Shown: positions 7,399 through 15,666 of the stretch, piece by piece | Layout of the letters: the number at the start of each line of letters is the position of its first letter | How positions within the stretch are numbered: the first letter of the stretch is position 1 | Source of the DNA: Methanosarcina sp. UBA293 | GTDB taxonomy: Archaea; Halobacteriota; Methanosarcinia; Methanosarcinales; Methanosarcinaceae | DNA length: 28,341 nucleotides | Reading direction: 5' to 3' | Assembly: GCA_002499445.1 (NCBI GenBank) | Contig: DALS01000065.1 | Span: forward strand, 1-28,341 | The notes under the pieces: model-generated | The model's input: only the letters and a program-made list of their open reading frames with translations | Database searches by the model: none | What the model was told of the DNA's origin: nothing | Translations under genes and position numbers: made by a program

Positions 7399-8400
7399 TC
7401 ATGGGCAGGAAGGTCCTGGTAATTTGGAACTGATACCTGTAATGCTTTCCCTCGAGAAATCAAATACTGTTACTCTACTTGTTTTATCATACATATCGAG
7501 TCTTGAGCCTGGCTCGATTTTTCCGATAACTGTAGCTGTAAGCCCTGCTTCTTCAAAGACCTTTATGCACTCTTCTGCCTTTTCCGGATTTGCAGTAAAT
7601 ACGTAGCCTGTTCCGGGGTGCACTTTCAGCCATTGTTCAAGATCTACGTCTTCAGGTTTCGGGACTTTCTCAAGGTCCACAGCAGCGCCAACTCCGCTTG
7701 TCTCGCAAAGCATTCCAAGGGTTCCTATAAGCCCTGGGTTGCTTATGTCCTTGCCTGCGGTGGCAATTTTTCGCTTTGCGATCTCCTGAGTCACAAGATA
7801 GATTTCCCTGATTACTTCAGGAGCTTTAAAAGAAGTAGTGTCCCAGCTATAAGGGGAGTTTGGCCCGATTTTTCCGTCCATATCATAAGCTGTAATTACA
7901 AGGTCTCCGGGCCTAGCCGTATCGCTCCTGATCACACAATCTTTCTTCACTATTCCAATAATGGCAACTGAAATGGAATTGTAATCCGTATCAGGATGGA
8001 CATGCCCGCCTACAACCGGCACTCCGAATTTCCTGACTCCTTCAGCCAGGCCTTCCATGAGTTCTTTGCAGGCGGTCTCGGAGTTTGAGGAAGCTATATC
8101 AACCATAGCAAGAGGTTTTCCACCCATTGCTGCGATATCGTTTACATTAACAACTACAGCCCCATAGCCTGCCCACCAGGGGCTGGCATCCAGTAGCCTG
8201 CCCCATATCCCATCTGCTGCAAAGAGGATTACATCGTCTCCTCCTATATCAATAACTGCTGCGTCGTCTCCAAAATCAACGATTGCATTCTGATACTCCG
8301 GGCGGACGGTTTCGAAAACTGAAACAATGTCCTCAATTTGTTTTTTTCGGGTAACCCCTTCGAAGTTTCTTATCCTTTCTGCAAGCTCTTCTAGGTTCAA
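7399..8400 (-). CDS. Methanogenesis marker protein 2 (AIR synthase-like)
   Basis: A PurM/ThiL/HypE-type ATP-binding fold. The N-terminal half carries VDFGDDAAVIDIGGDD and AADGIWGRLLDASPWWAGYG, followed by NVNDIAAMGG, the glycine- and Asp-rich nucleotide site of the superfamily. The C-terminal half has DISNPGLIGTLGMLCE and HPGTGYVFTA. The set of motifs matches methanogenesis marker protein 2, which is found across methanogens; its exact reaction is not settled. The frame is open to 8460, but the first twenty codons look non-coding. TTG at 8400 lies eight bases after AAAGGAAG and begins the conserved NLEELAERIRNFEGV, so I take this as the start (333 residues). Confidence 0.85.
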   Translation of the reverse strand: MNLEELAERIRNFEGVTRKKQIEDIVSVFETVRPEYQNAIVDFGDDAAVIDIGGDDVILFAADGIWGRLLDASPWWAGYGAVVVNVNDIAAMGGKPLAMVDIASSNSETACKELMEGLAEGVRKFGVPVVGGHVHPDTDYNSISVAIIGIVKKDCVIRSDTARPGDLVITAYDMDGKIGPNSPYSWDTTSFKAPEVIREIYLVTQEIAKRKIATAGKDISNPGLIGTLGMLCETSGVGAAVDLEKVPKPEDVDLEQWLKVHPGTGYVFTANPEKAEECIKVFEEAGLTATVIGKIEPGSRLDMYDKTSRVTVFDFSRESITGISSKLPGPSCP

Positions 8401-8589
8401 TGTCAGGCTTCCTTTTGTTTTTAAATTGATACAAGTAGTCAGTAGTATAAATAAAAGCATATAAGTAATAGAGATACGAATATGAGTGTATCAGCAGTAT
8501 CCTTTATTTCTTTTTTTCTTTGTTTCACAGAAGAGAAGCGACAGCTTTTTATTAAGTTCTTCCATTCTATTCAGGCAACTTAATATATT

Positions 8590-8627
8590 TTCAAATATAT
8601 AAAAATCTCTTACTGATAAGTAAGGAG
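8590..8627 (+). promoter_or_regulatory. Promoter and SD of the ferredoxin gene
   Basis: A TATA-like AAATATATAAAAA lies at about 8593-8605, and the SD TAAGGAG at 8621-8627. The SD overlaps the possible GTG at 8627, which rules that codon out in favour of the ATG at 8636. Confidence 0.45.
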
Positions 8628-8635
8628 TGAAAAAA

Positions 8636-8812
8636 ATGGTAGCAAAAATTATTGCCGATTCCTGTACAGGCTGTGGAAGCTGTGTAGACGAATGCCCAGC
8701 AGCTGCGATTTCCCTCAACGATGATGATGTTGCAGTTGTCGATGAAGATGAATGCCTTGACTGTGGCGCATGCGAAGATGCCTGCCCGAACAACGCAATC
8801 ACAATAGAGTAA
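8636..8812 (+). CDS. 2[4Fe-4S] bacterial-type ferredoxin
   Basis: 58 residues with two classic cluster motifs, Cys10-x2-Cys13-x2-Cys16-x3-Cys20-Pro and Cys40-x2-Cys43-x2-Cys46-x3-Cys50-Pro. The protein is very acidic in the middle (NDDDVAVVDEDE), as expected of a small soluble low-potential electron carrier. Possible partners include CO dehydrogenase/acetyl-CoA synthase, hydrogenases or the Rnf complex; none is encoded here. The start is ATG 8636, eight bases after AAGGAG; the upstream in-frame GTG at 8627 sits inside the SD. It is monocistronic, with a terminator hairpin at 8839. Confidence 0.95.
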   Translation: MVAKIIADSCTGCGSCVDECPAAAISLNDDDVAVVDEDECLDCGACEDACPNNAITIE

Positions 8813-8838
8813 CGCTTTTAAGCACTTTTTAAATAAGT

Positions 8839-8873
8839 TTGAGGGGCGGAGTGCATTTACTCCGTCGTCTCAA
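8839..8873 (+). terminator. Hairpin terminator after ferredoxin
   Basis: An inner stem CGGAGT/ACTCCG (8847-8852 with 8859-8864) lies inside an outer stem TTGAG/CTCAA (8839-8843 with 8869-8873), followed by GTTTCTTATT. It lies 26 bases after the ferredoxin stop. Confidence 0.55.
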
Positions 8874-8983
8874 GTTTCTTATTCAAAACATTTAAAAACA
8901 CTGATTAAGATGTTTTTTCTGTCCCAGTGCTAAAAATTACTGGTTCTACTGGCAAGATATTTTATCCCTAATTATAATCCATT

Positions 8984-9949
8984 TCAGGCATTCTGTTTTC
9001 CATTTTCCTTGAGGACTGCCCTTGCTCTTTCGATATCTTCTTTTGTCTGGATTTTTATGAGCTTTCTGCGCTCTTCACTCATCTGTGACATATCCTGACT
9101 AAGGAGCCCGTAAGCATCAGCTCTGCACTGTCTGCAATGACGCATCTGCAAAACATAAGGTTCGCATGCCTGTTGGACAGCTTTTCTCTCTTCTGCGGTA
9201 GGCGGCTCAAGGTTTGCAAAGGCTCCCTGGTTGATTAGGGGCATGATATTCATTATATAGACCCCGAGCTCGTAGAGTTTTTTGGCAATTTCAATTACAT
9301 GTTTATCATTAATGCCTGGGATAAGCACGGTATTGACCTTGACAACCAAACCTGCTTTGACAGCCGCTTCAACGCCCTCTAGCTGGTTTTTAATCTGGAT
9401 CTCTGCGCCTTCAACTCCTCGGTAAACCTTTCCATGATAAATTATATGGTCTACGATTTTTGCCTGAATTTCGGGGTCAATTGCATTTATCGTTACTGTT
9501 AATGTGGAGACTCCCACACGCAGAATATCCTCCAGCTTTTCGGGAAGTAGGAGCCCATTTGTACTCATACAGAGCGTGAGTTCAGGAAACTCTTTTTTTA
9601 TCAGTTCAAAGGTTTCAAACGTCTCATTGTTAGCTAGAGGATCTCCTGGGCCTGCAATCCCAACAACCTTAATGAAGGGGTAATCTGTAATAATCTGCCT
9701 TGTCTTTTCAAGGGCTTCCTGCGGAGTAAGAACCTTGCTCGTAACCCCTGGACGGCTCTCGTTTACACAATCAAATTCCCGAACGCAAAAGTTACACTGG
9801 ATATTACATGATGGAGCTACAGCCAGGTGAATTCTTCCGTACTTGTGTTGGGCTTTCCTGTCATAGCAGGGGTGTTCGGCAATCTTTCTCAGGAGCCCTT
9901 CTTCAAATTTAGGGCTGTCTATCTCGTTCATAGAATTGTCTTCTGGCAA
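8984..9949 (-). CDS. nifB: Nitrogenase cofactor maturase NifB (radical SAM)
   Basis: NifB fuses [4Fe-4S] units and inserts carbide to make the NifB-co precursor of the nitrogenase cofactor. The radical-SAM motif is Cys48-x3-Cys52-x2-Cys55 (CNIQCNFC), followed by Cys61 in the NifB signature FDCVNESRPGVTSKVL. HPC at 26-28 and Cys127 fit the ligands of a second cluster, and Cys272-x2-Cys275 near the C-terminus those of the third. The glycine motif GIAGPGDPLAN is present. At 321 residues this is the short archaeal form without the NifX-like domain. TTG at 9949 follows GGAGG by nine bases; a Met seven codons in lacks an SD. No nifHDK is in the window, so it stands apart from the structural genes. 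Confidence 0.9.
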   Translation of the reverse strand: MPEDNSMNEIDSPKFEEGLLRKIAEHPCYDRKAQHKYGRIHLAVAPSCNIQCNFCVREFDCVNESRPGVTSKVLTPQEALEKTRQIITDYPFIKVVGIAGPGDPLANNETFETFELIKKEFPELTLCMSTNGLLLPEKLEDILRVGVSTLTVTINAIDPEIQAKIVDHIIYHGKVYRGVEGAEIQIKNQLEGVEAAVKAGLVVKVNTVLIPGINDKHVIEIAKKLYELGVYIMNIMPLINQGAFANLEPPTAEERKAVQQACEPYVLQMRHCRQCRADAYGLLSQDMSQMSEERRKLIKIQTKEDIERARAVLKENGKQNA

Positions 9950-10280
9950 ATTTGCTCTCCTCCATTTGGAGTTTAAAAGTATAGCAGAACCTGAGTACAG
10001 GGGACTTTAGGATGTCTAACCCAATTTACGATGCACCCTTTGATATATATTATGAATCTCAGAAAATTTTAAGATAACTTCTGGAGTTCCTGTGGATCTA
10101 AGTTTTAAAATCTATTAAAATTCCCTTTAATCATATAAAAGCAAGGCATGATATAATAGGCTTCTTAGTGAATTATCTCTTAATTTATCTCTCAATGAAT
10201 TTCCGGAGAAATCTATTGTGATCATCATAAATGTTGAAATAACAAGTATTGTCGGGATAAACGTTGTCAGACTTCCTCCC
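9950..10280. other. Gene-free stretch upstream of nifB
   Basis: It holds the presumed nifB promoter: on the minus strand a TATA box AATATATATCA (complement of 10041-10051), predicting a start near 10018 and a leader of about 70 nt. The SD region carries a palindrome (CTCC-ATTT-GGAG at 9959-9970) that could pair with the SD. I see no GGAA-N6-TTCC-type NrpR operator here. No gene is supported. Confidence 0.4.
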
Positions 10281-10634
10281 TCATTCTGAGAAGTTGTCCA
10301 TTTCGCACCATTTTCCTTCCCCCTCCCAGACTCTGACTTTAAGCGGAAAACCAAACCTTTTCAGAAGACGGGAGTGAATATGCTGGCAAAGGTATTCTGA
10401 ACTAGGGAATTCAATAATTTCATTTAACAGAACATGGTCATATTCTTTAAGAGTTTCCTTGATTCCTTTCTTCAGGTCGTAAAAGTCAATGACCATTCCG
10501 TTTTCCTTGACTTCTCCTTCTACTATAACCTCAATTTTATATGTATGGCCGTGTACTCTTCCGCACTTTCCATGCCCTGGGAGGTAATGGGCACTGTCGA
10601 TATAGTCAATAACTCCCAATCTCATTTTTGTCAT
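10281..10634 (-). CDS. queD: 6-carboxytetrahydropterin synthase family protein QueD
   Basis: 117 residues, the size of the PTPS/QueD family. It converts 7,8-dihydroneopterin triphosphate to 6-carboxy-tetrahydropterin, the first dedicated step to preQ0. The zinc ligands are His16 (SAHYLPG), His28 and His30 (RVHGH), and Cys24 in HGKCGRVHGH is the catalytic cysteine. The C-terminal VRVWEGEGKW carries the conserved substrate-anchoring Glu. It is the last gene of the operon queC - DUF366 - queE - queD, with an 84-base gap after queE. In archaea the pathway serves archaeosine in tRNA. The first Met follows GGGGCG; Met4 is an alternative. Confidence 0.9.
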   Translation of the reverse strand: MTKMRLGVIDYIDSAHYLPGHGKCGRVHGHTYKIEVIVEGEVKENGMVIDFYDLKKGIKETLKEYDHVLLNEIIEFPSSEYLCQHIHSRLLKRFGFPLKVRVWEGEGKWCEMDNFSE

Positions 10635-10718
10635 ATGGTACGCCCCGTTTCAATTTAACATTTTTTCAAGCATTTCTTTTTCATTTCGATGCTCTCTTTG
10701 TTCTTTCCTTAATTCCAG

Positions 10719-11486
10719 TTATAAGCAGCCCCACATCCTATGTGTCTGGGGAATAACTCGTGTGTCTATAATTTCAAGCAAGGTTTTCTGCAGTTCCATA
10801 ATTCTCTGTACGGATGCCTGCATAGGTTGCGGATTCATAAGGTCACGGCCAATCGGGGTTTCAGGCTGGAGGATTACACAGGATATGTAAGGCGCAATAG
10901 CTTCTACAGCCGGATTTACGGTTTCTAATTCCGTATTCCTGTCTATTACAATCTTACAAAAGCAATCCCTTGAATGGGTTTTTCTCAGAAGGCTGAAGCA
11001 TTTTATCGTATTTTCCATATGCGCTTCCCGGGCTTCTAGCCCGATACCCCTGAGCGATTCGGGAAGTTTGAAGTCTCCTGATACGTAAGTAACCTTTTCA
11101 GTCAGTTTTCTGGCTTGCTCTGGCAGGGTCATATTTGATTCAAGATACAGCGGTGCGGGTAGATTTAGCTTTTCTATGAAATCCGCATACAGAAGAGGTT
11201 CTCCTCCTGTCAGGGAAACTGAGTGGAGTTTCTCGAAAGGCTGCAGCATAGCTTCCAGCTGGCCGACACTTATAGGGTTTTTGATTTTCTCAAAGCTGCC
11301 GCTCCCTTCCACCTGCTCATAATCACAGGTTCCAGGGGTTGCAAAGTCTGTATCACAGTAATTGCAATTGAGGTTGCAGCCCGAAAAGCGCACAAAAGCT
11401 TGCCTTGTTCCAACATACGGACCTTCTCCTTGCACAGAACAGAAAACCTCTCTTATAGGAGCAGACGTAAACTTTGAAGCTGACAT
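10719..11486 (-). CDS. queE: 7-carboxy-7-deazaguanine synthase QueE (radical SAM)
   Basis: 255 residues. QueE rearranges 6-carboxy-tetrahydropterin to 7-carboxy-7-deazaguanine with SAM and a [4Fe-4S] cluster. The cluster motif is Cys37-x3-Cys41-x2-Cys44 (CNLNCNYC). The substrate and SAM signatures FCSVQGEGPYVGTRQAFVRF and SLTGGEPLL are intact, and the C-terminal IPQTHRMWG is typical of the family. The ATG overlaps the stop of the upstream DUF366 gene by one base (TAATG), which indicates translational coupling. The product passes to QueC, encoded two genes upstream. Confidence 0.92.
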   Translation of the reverse strand: MSASKFTSAPIREVFCSVQGEGPYVGTRQAFVRFSGCNLNCNYCDTDFATPGTCDYEQVEGSGSFEKIKNPISVGQLEAMLQPFEKLHSVSLTGGEPLLYADFIEKLNLPAPLYLESNMTLPEQARKLTEKVTYVSGDFKLPESLRGIGLEAREAHMENTIKCFSLLRKTHSRDCFCKIVIDRNTELETVNPAVEAIAPYISCVILQPETPIGRDLMNPQPMQASVQRIMELQKTLLEIIDTRVIPQTHRMWGCL

Positions 11487-12046
11487 TATACTGCCCCCAG
11501 GGGTCTGGACTTTCTCAGATCCTTTTCTATATCTTCAAATTCGCGGACATAAGCTTCTCCTACTCCCTTCATGAAATTTGCAACCTGTTTGTCTTCACCT
11601 ATCCCGGCTTCTTTTAGATTTCCGTATACATCATGAGAAATGTTAATGCCGAAATGGATTTTCTGAGAAACTGCAGAGGTGCTTGCAATCGAGACTGTCA
11701 GTTTTTTTCCTTTAAGAAAAAGGTCATCTCCTTCCCGCGTTGTCTGCACCCCGAGATTTGCAAGGTATTCTCTTACGAGGGCTGTAAAAAGACGCTGCCG
11801 GGCATAGATAAGTCTCAGGTCCGTAGAATCAAAATGTTCGATAATGAAGCTTACCATATCTTCAGACCAGATTGATTCGTTTGCTCGTCGGTCTTCAAGG
11901 TCAATCATATGCTCGATTTGTACGTCGCAGAGCCCTCTGAAAACTACAATCGAGTCTTCCTGAATTCCAAAACTGTTGTAAGCCCACAGAGAGGAAATCT
12001 GGCTCCCGTCATAATCAAATTTCTCAGGTAAAACAATGCACTTCAT
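11486..12046 (-). CDS. DUF366 family protein in the preQ0 operon
   Basis: 186 residues, no signal or membrane segment. The sequence matches the archaeal DUF366 family, seen in euryarchaea and of unknown activity; no catalytic motif is obvious, and the only cysteines are Cys3 and the one in RGLCDVQIEH. It sits between queC (59-base gap) and queE (one-base overlap), so it must be made together with preQ0 enzymes. An accessory role in deazaguanine or tRNA modification is a fair inference from position only. The SD GAAGGA lies six bases before the ATG. Confidence 0.75.
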   Translation of the reverse strand: MKCIVLPEKFDYDGSQISSLWAYNSFGIQEDSIVVFRGLCDVQIEHMIDLEDRRANESIWSEDMVSFIIEHFDSTDLRLIYARQRLFTALVREYLANLGVQTTREGDDLFLKGKKLTVSIASTSAVSQKIHFGINISHDVYGNLKEAGIGEDKQVANFMKGVGEAYVREFEDIEKDLRKSRPLGAV

Positions 12047-12105
12047 GGAATTCCTTCTTTAAATTTCTCTACAATTTTTGTAATTTTTTCCTGTTTTCTT
12101 CCGAT

Positions 12106-12810
12106 TCAAATCCCTAGTCTTTTCAGGAGAGGATCTTTTACACCTACATTTTTAAATGCTCGTGCTCTGCGCACGCAACTCTCACATTCACCACAGGGAA
12201 TTTCTCTTCCGTGATAACAGCTCCAGCTGTACTCGAGAGGAGCTTTTGCTTCGAGAGCTCTTCTGACGATTTCGGTTTTCCCAAGTTCGATTAAGGGAGC
12301 CATTATTTTTACCCCGTTCTGAGTAGAATAGGAAAAAGCCCTATCCATTGCCTGCACGTAAGCCAGGGAATTATCAGGGAAAGTGCCTGCTTCTTCTCCA
12401 TTAAAGCCCACTATAAGGTAGTCACATTCCCTGCTTTCGGCAAAGCTTCCTGCAATGTTGAGCATTACTCCATTCCTGTTAGGTACCCAAACAGCCTTTG
12501 CTGAAGCATCTGTAATTCCTGCCTGGGCTGTTTCATCAAGGTCTTCAAAAGATAAGGAAGGGACTTCAATATCCCTGTTAACAAGAGAAGTGGATGTTAT
12601 TTCCGAAAGCCAATCCAGCTTTATTATCCTATGCTCAATCCCAAGATATTTGCATATTTCCTGTGAGTATTCAATTTCCCTCTCTCTGGCTCTCTGCCCA
12701 TAATCAAAGGTAATAGCCATCTCAATGTTAAGATCTTTTGCTGCGATTGCTAACGCTGCAACCGAATCAAGCCCGCTGCTCAGGAGGGTTATGGCTTTCA
12801 TCTTACCCAT
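12106..12810 (-). CDS. queC: 7-cyano-7-deazaguanine (preQ0) synthase QueC
   Basis: 234 residues. QueC turns 7-carboxy-7-deazaguanine, ammonia and ATP into preQ0, which archaea insert into tRNA on the way to archaeosine. The PP-loop SSGLDS (residues 11-16) binds ATP. The zinc site is Cys198, Cys206, Cys209 and Cys212 (CYHGREIPCGECESC). The NRNGVMLNIAG and FNGEEAGTFPDNS signatures are present. It is the first gene of the minus-strand operon. The start is uncertain between ATG 12810 and ATG 12801, neither of which has a strong SD. A TATA-like GTTTAAATAA (complement of about 12867-12875) lies about 60 bases upstream. Confidence 0.93.
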   Translation of the reverse strand: MGKMKAITLLSSGLDSVAALAIAAKDLNIEMAITFDYGQRAREREIEYSQEICKYLGIEHRIIKLDWLSEITSTSLVNRDIEVPSLSFEDLDETAQAGITDASAKAVWVPNRNGVMLNIAGSFAESRECDYLIVGFNGEEAGTFPDNSLAYVQAMDRAFSYSTQNGVKIMAPLIELGKTEIVRRALEAKAPLEYSWSCYHGREIPCGECESCVRRARAFKNVGVKDPLLKRLGI

Positions 12811-13282
12811 TATTACTCACTGTTATTCTCTGGTTTAACTTGCTATTTTAACTCAGATTAAACTGATTATTTAAACTCAACAGGGAATTGCCACTGTCGT
12901 TTTAATTGTCATTTTAATTGTCATTCTTGTTATTTTAACTTGTAGAAAATTTCCCGAATTTATTCTCTGGGTATTCCTCTGATACTCTCTACAGAATATT
13001 TCAGTAATCTCCATAACTCGTATTTATAAGTAATTGTTTTCATGATGGATTTTTAAATCTCAGCTTCTGGCTTTATGTTGCCTCAGATTAACTCTCAATG
13101 CAGCAGCTTTGGAGAACAGCTCGATTCAAGGTTTAAATATGAAATCCCAATCTCAAGTTCGACCTAAAATACTACTGTAAATCTCAACTCTATATAAATT
13201 CTAAAAACCTATTTTAGCGAATTCTTTTTAGTAAATCCCACTATATATTAAATAGGGAAATCTAATCGAAAGGTGGGATTAC
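12811..13282. other. Divergent gene-free region between queC and the phosphodiesterase gene
   Basis: AT-rich and non-coding. It holds a 12-bp repeat, GTCATTTTAATT, in three imperfect copies (12896-12931), the likely queC TATA box near 12870 (minus strand) and the TATA box TATATATTA at 13242-13250 for the plus-strand gene. Nothing else is supported. Confidence 0.4.
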
Positions 13283-13783
13283 TTGATTGGGATAATTTCG
13301 GATTCACATGATAACATGAATGCCCTCTGGAAAGCTGTAGAATTCTTTAATGAGAGGGGGGTAAAAGTCGTGCTGCATGCAGGAGATCTTATCTCTCCTT
13401 TTACAGCGAGAGCCTTTAAGGAATTGAAGCCCAAACTTTATTTTGTTTTTGGAAACAATGATGGAGATAGAGTAACACTTATAAAGCGGCTTGAAGAAAT
13501 CGGAGCTACTTCTTGTGGGGATTTTGGAGACCTAACTATTGACGGGCTGCATATTGCCCTTTTGCACGGGACAAACGAGGCACTGGTCAAAGCAATTGCT
13601 AAATCCGGGGAGTTTGATGTGGTAATCCGGGGACATACTCATGAGCCAAATGTAAAAATTATTGAAGGAGTCCCTGTAATAAATCCGGGAGAATCCTCAG
13701 GGGTGCTTTCCGGAAAGTCAACAGTTGCTATTCTTGAGATTGCAAACCTTAACGTTGAGATAACACAGCTTGAACTTGACTGA
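13283..13783 (+). CDS. YfcE/MJ0936-type metallophosphodiesterase
   Basis: 166 residues, a single calcineurin-like metallophosphoesterase domain. Metal ligands are in order: Asp7 and His9 (ISDSHDN), Asp35 (HAGDLISP), Asn59 (FGNNDGD), His95 (LLHGTNE), and His118 and His120 (RGHTHEP). These match the small archaeal MJ0936/YfcE family, which hydrolyses phosphodiesters with Ni or Mn in vitro; the natural substrate is unknown. The start is TTG, eight bases after AGGTGG; no ATG fits. A TATA box at 13242-13250 gives a short leader. It is transcribed alone. Confidence 0.88.
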   Translation: MIGIISDSHDNMNALWKAVEFFNERGVKVVLHAGDLISPFTARAFKELKPKLYFVFGNNDGDRVTLIKRLEEIGATSCGDFGDLTIDGLHIALLHGTNEALVKAIAKSGEFDVVIRGHTHEPNVKIIEGVPVINPGESSGVLSGKSTVAILEIANLNVEITQLELD

Positions 13784-13957
13784 TTGAATTTAACTGACTG
13801 AACTTGAGTAATTTTATTCCTCTATTATTTTTAGCGTGCTTGGGACTTTTAACGTTTTTTGGGAAAGGGCAGGTAAACTGAACTGGTAGCTGGCGGCAAT
13901 ACCGGAAATTATATCAGTTCTCGCGCAGTTTCCATTTCAACCTTTTTTGAAATAATT

Positions 13958-14029
13958 TCTCATTAAAGGTTGCATTTCTCGTATAAAATTTCTACCTCTC
14001 ATTAAAGGTTATATCTATCATTAGGGTTG
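13958..14029. repeat. Short direct repeats upstream of the DGC gene
   Basis: TCTCATTAAAGGTT occurs at 13958-13971 and again 39 bases on at 13997-14010, with a weaker third copy (TATCATTAGGGTTG) at about 14016-14029. They lie just before the ATG at 14038 and might be regulator sites. Confidence 0.4.
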
Positions 14030-14037
14030 TAACAGCT

Positions 14038-14451
14038 ATGAAGCCATCAGGAACGGAATCCTCAGACTCTCTATCCGGCAGGTCGGATGGAACGGAAAAG
14101 ACATCCGGAAAAAGGAAAAATATGCTCATTTTTGCCTGTTCTGGTCTTTCTAACACAGGAAAGCTTACTATGCAGGCAGCGTCAGCTCTTGCCTTCCGGA
14201 GACCTGATCTGTACAGAGCCGCAGCTGCCCACAAAGGGGTTGATGCGGTTGAGGATGCAATATCTGACGACTTCAGAATTTTAGCCCTTGATGGCTGTAC
14301 GGACTGCTGTGCCACAAAAAAACTCGAGGAAGCCGGAATGAAAGCAGACGCATATTTGATGGTAACGGAGCTCGGGATTGAAAAAACAAGACCCTCAGAT
14401 TTGAAACTCGAATATGTAGATAAAATTATAAGAGCTATAGAAGAAGCCTGA
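14038..14451 (+). CDS. DGC-domain putative zinc-binding protein
   Basis: 137 residues. The C-terminal 110 match the DGC family, named for its Asp-Gly-Cys motif, here LDGCTDCCATKK with Cys87, Cys90 and Cys91. An N-terminal CSG (Cys34 in FACSGLSNTG) completes the expected cysteine set, which is thought to bind zinc. The biochemical role is unknown. The first 28 residues are Ser/Gly-rich and poorly conserved in character; an internal ATG at 14122, shortly after AAGGAAAAA, would give a compact 109-residue protein and may be the true start. The gene is convergent with acr3, at the edge of the arsenic region, so a metal or metalloid role is possible. Confidence 0.7.
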   Translation: MKPSGTESSDSLSGRSDGTEKTSGKRKNMLIFACSGLSNTGKLTMQAASALAFRRPDLYRAAAAHKGVDAVEDAISDDFRILALDGCTDCCATKKLEEAGMKADAYLMVTELGIEKTRPSDLKLEYVDKIIRAIEEA

Positions 14452-14482
14452 TTGTTGTGCAGGTAAAATTGATATCGTATCA

Positions 14483-14513
14483 AGACACAGGTGTCTATTC
14501 TCAGTTCGTTTTA
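14483..14513. terminator. Possible shared terminator between DGC gene and acr3
   Basis: AGACAC/GTGTCT (14483-14488 with 14491-14496) is a perfect inverted repeat with a T-rich tract (TTCGTTTTATTTT) after it on the plus strand. The two flanking genes converge here. The tight 2-base centre makes the hairpin weak. Confidence 0.3.
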
Positions 14514-14565
14514 TTTTAACCTGGTTTCTTCTAGGGCCTCATTTGTTATTTCTCAAGCTACTTTT

Positions 14566-15615
14566 TTAATTTTTAACAAAGTATTTCCTTCTCCAGTAGA
14601 GTGCAACATCGACAAGTCCAATCATTACAGGTACTTCAATTAGGGGTCCTACTACTGCTGCAAATGCCTGCCCGGAGTTGATACCGAAAACCGCCACTGC
14701 TACGGCAATTGCGAGTTCGAAGTTATTACTAGCCGCGGTGAATGCGAGAGAGGTTGTCTGTTCGTAGTTAACGCCTATTTTTTTGGACATAATAAAAGAA
14801 ACACCGAACATAACTACGAAATAGATCAGGAGAGGAATTGCGATTCTTACAACGTCTAAAGGCAGGGCAACAATATATTCACCTTTCAAAGAGAACATTA
14901 CAATAATTGTAAACAGTAGAGCATAAAGTGAAATTGGACCTGTTTTAGGAACGAATTTTTTATCGTACCATTCAGCTCCTTTTGAGGGCCGCAGGAAATA
15001 ACGGGTTAAAAATCCAGCCGCAAAAGGAATTCCGAGGTAGACTGCTACACTCTGGGCAACTTCTCCCATAGAGACATCTATTTCCATACCACTAAGCCCC
15101 AACCACTCAGGCAGCACGGTTATGAAGAAATAAGCGAAAACAGAGTAGAAGACTAACTGAAAGATGGAATTGAAGGCAACTAGAGCAGCAGCATACTCAT
15201 TATCCCCTTCTGCCAGGGTGTTCCAGACAATCACCATGGCGATACACCTTGCCAGACCAATTAGAATGACACCTACCATGTATTCCGGATAATCCCTGAG
15301 AAAAATAATCGCCAGAATAAACATCAGAATTGGGCCAATTATCCAGTTCTGTAACAGGGATAAGCCTAATACTTTATGATTCCGGAATACCATACCCAGC
15401 TCTTCGTATTTAACCCGAGCCAGGGGAGGATACATCATAACTATCAAACCAATAGCGATAGGAATGGATGTAGTGCCAATAGATAGGCTTTTTAAAAACT
15501 CAGCAAAGCCCGGATAAACAAAGCCCAGGGCTACGCCAATAAACATGGCCAGAAAGATCCACAAGGTTAAATAACGATTTAGAAATGACAATTTCGATAC
15601 AACTGATTTTTCCAA
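14566..15615 (-). CDS. acr3: Arsenite efflux transporter Acr3 (ArsB of the ACR3 family)
   Basis: About 349 residues with ten predicted hydrophobic spans; it exports arsenite across the cell membrane. The family's essential cysteine is seen in LIGLARCIAMVIVWNTL, and the conserved C-terminal stretches NNFELAIAVA and GPLIEVPVMI are intact. The frame is open to 15651, but the ATG there has no SD. TTG at 15615 follows GAGGGTG by five bases and gives MEKSVVSKLSFLNRYLTL, the typical ACR3 beginning, so I prefer it. The gene lies 51 bases downstream of arsR and should be co-transcribed and induced by arsenite. Confidence 0.93.
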   Translation of the reverse strand: MEKSVVSKLSFLNRYLTLWIFLAMFIGVALGFVYPGFAEFLKSLSIGTTSIPIAIGLIVMMYPPLARVKYEELGMVFRNHKVLGLSLLQNWIIGPILMFILAIIFLRDYPEYMVGVILIGLARCIAMVIVWNTLAEGDNEYAAALVAFNSIFQLVFYSVFAYFFITVLPEWLGLSGMEIDVSMGEVAQSVAVYLGIPFAAGFLTRYFLRPSKGAEWYDKKFVPKTGPISLYALLFTIIVMFSLKGEYIVALPLDVVRIAIPLLIYFVVMFGVSFIMSKKIGVNYEQTTSLAFTAASNNFELAIAVAVAVFGINSGQAFAAVVGPLIEVPVMIGLVDVALYWRRKYFVKN

Positions 15616-15666
15616 AACGACACCCTCTATTTTACTAAATTGATTTATCATAAAAATATTTCTTAA

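Noticed and set aside
8491..8802. 103-codon minus-strand frame over the ferredoxin
   Set aside because: Antisense shadow of the Cys-rich ferredoxin gene.
10127..10354. 75-codon minus-strand frame overlapping the end of queD
   Set aside because: It starts inside queD in another frame and its codon pattern is non-coding.
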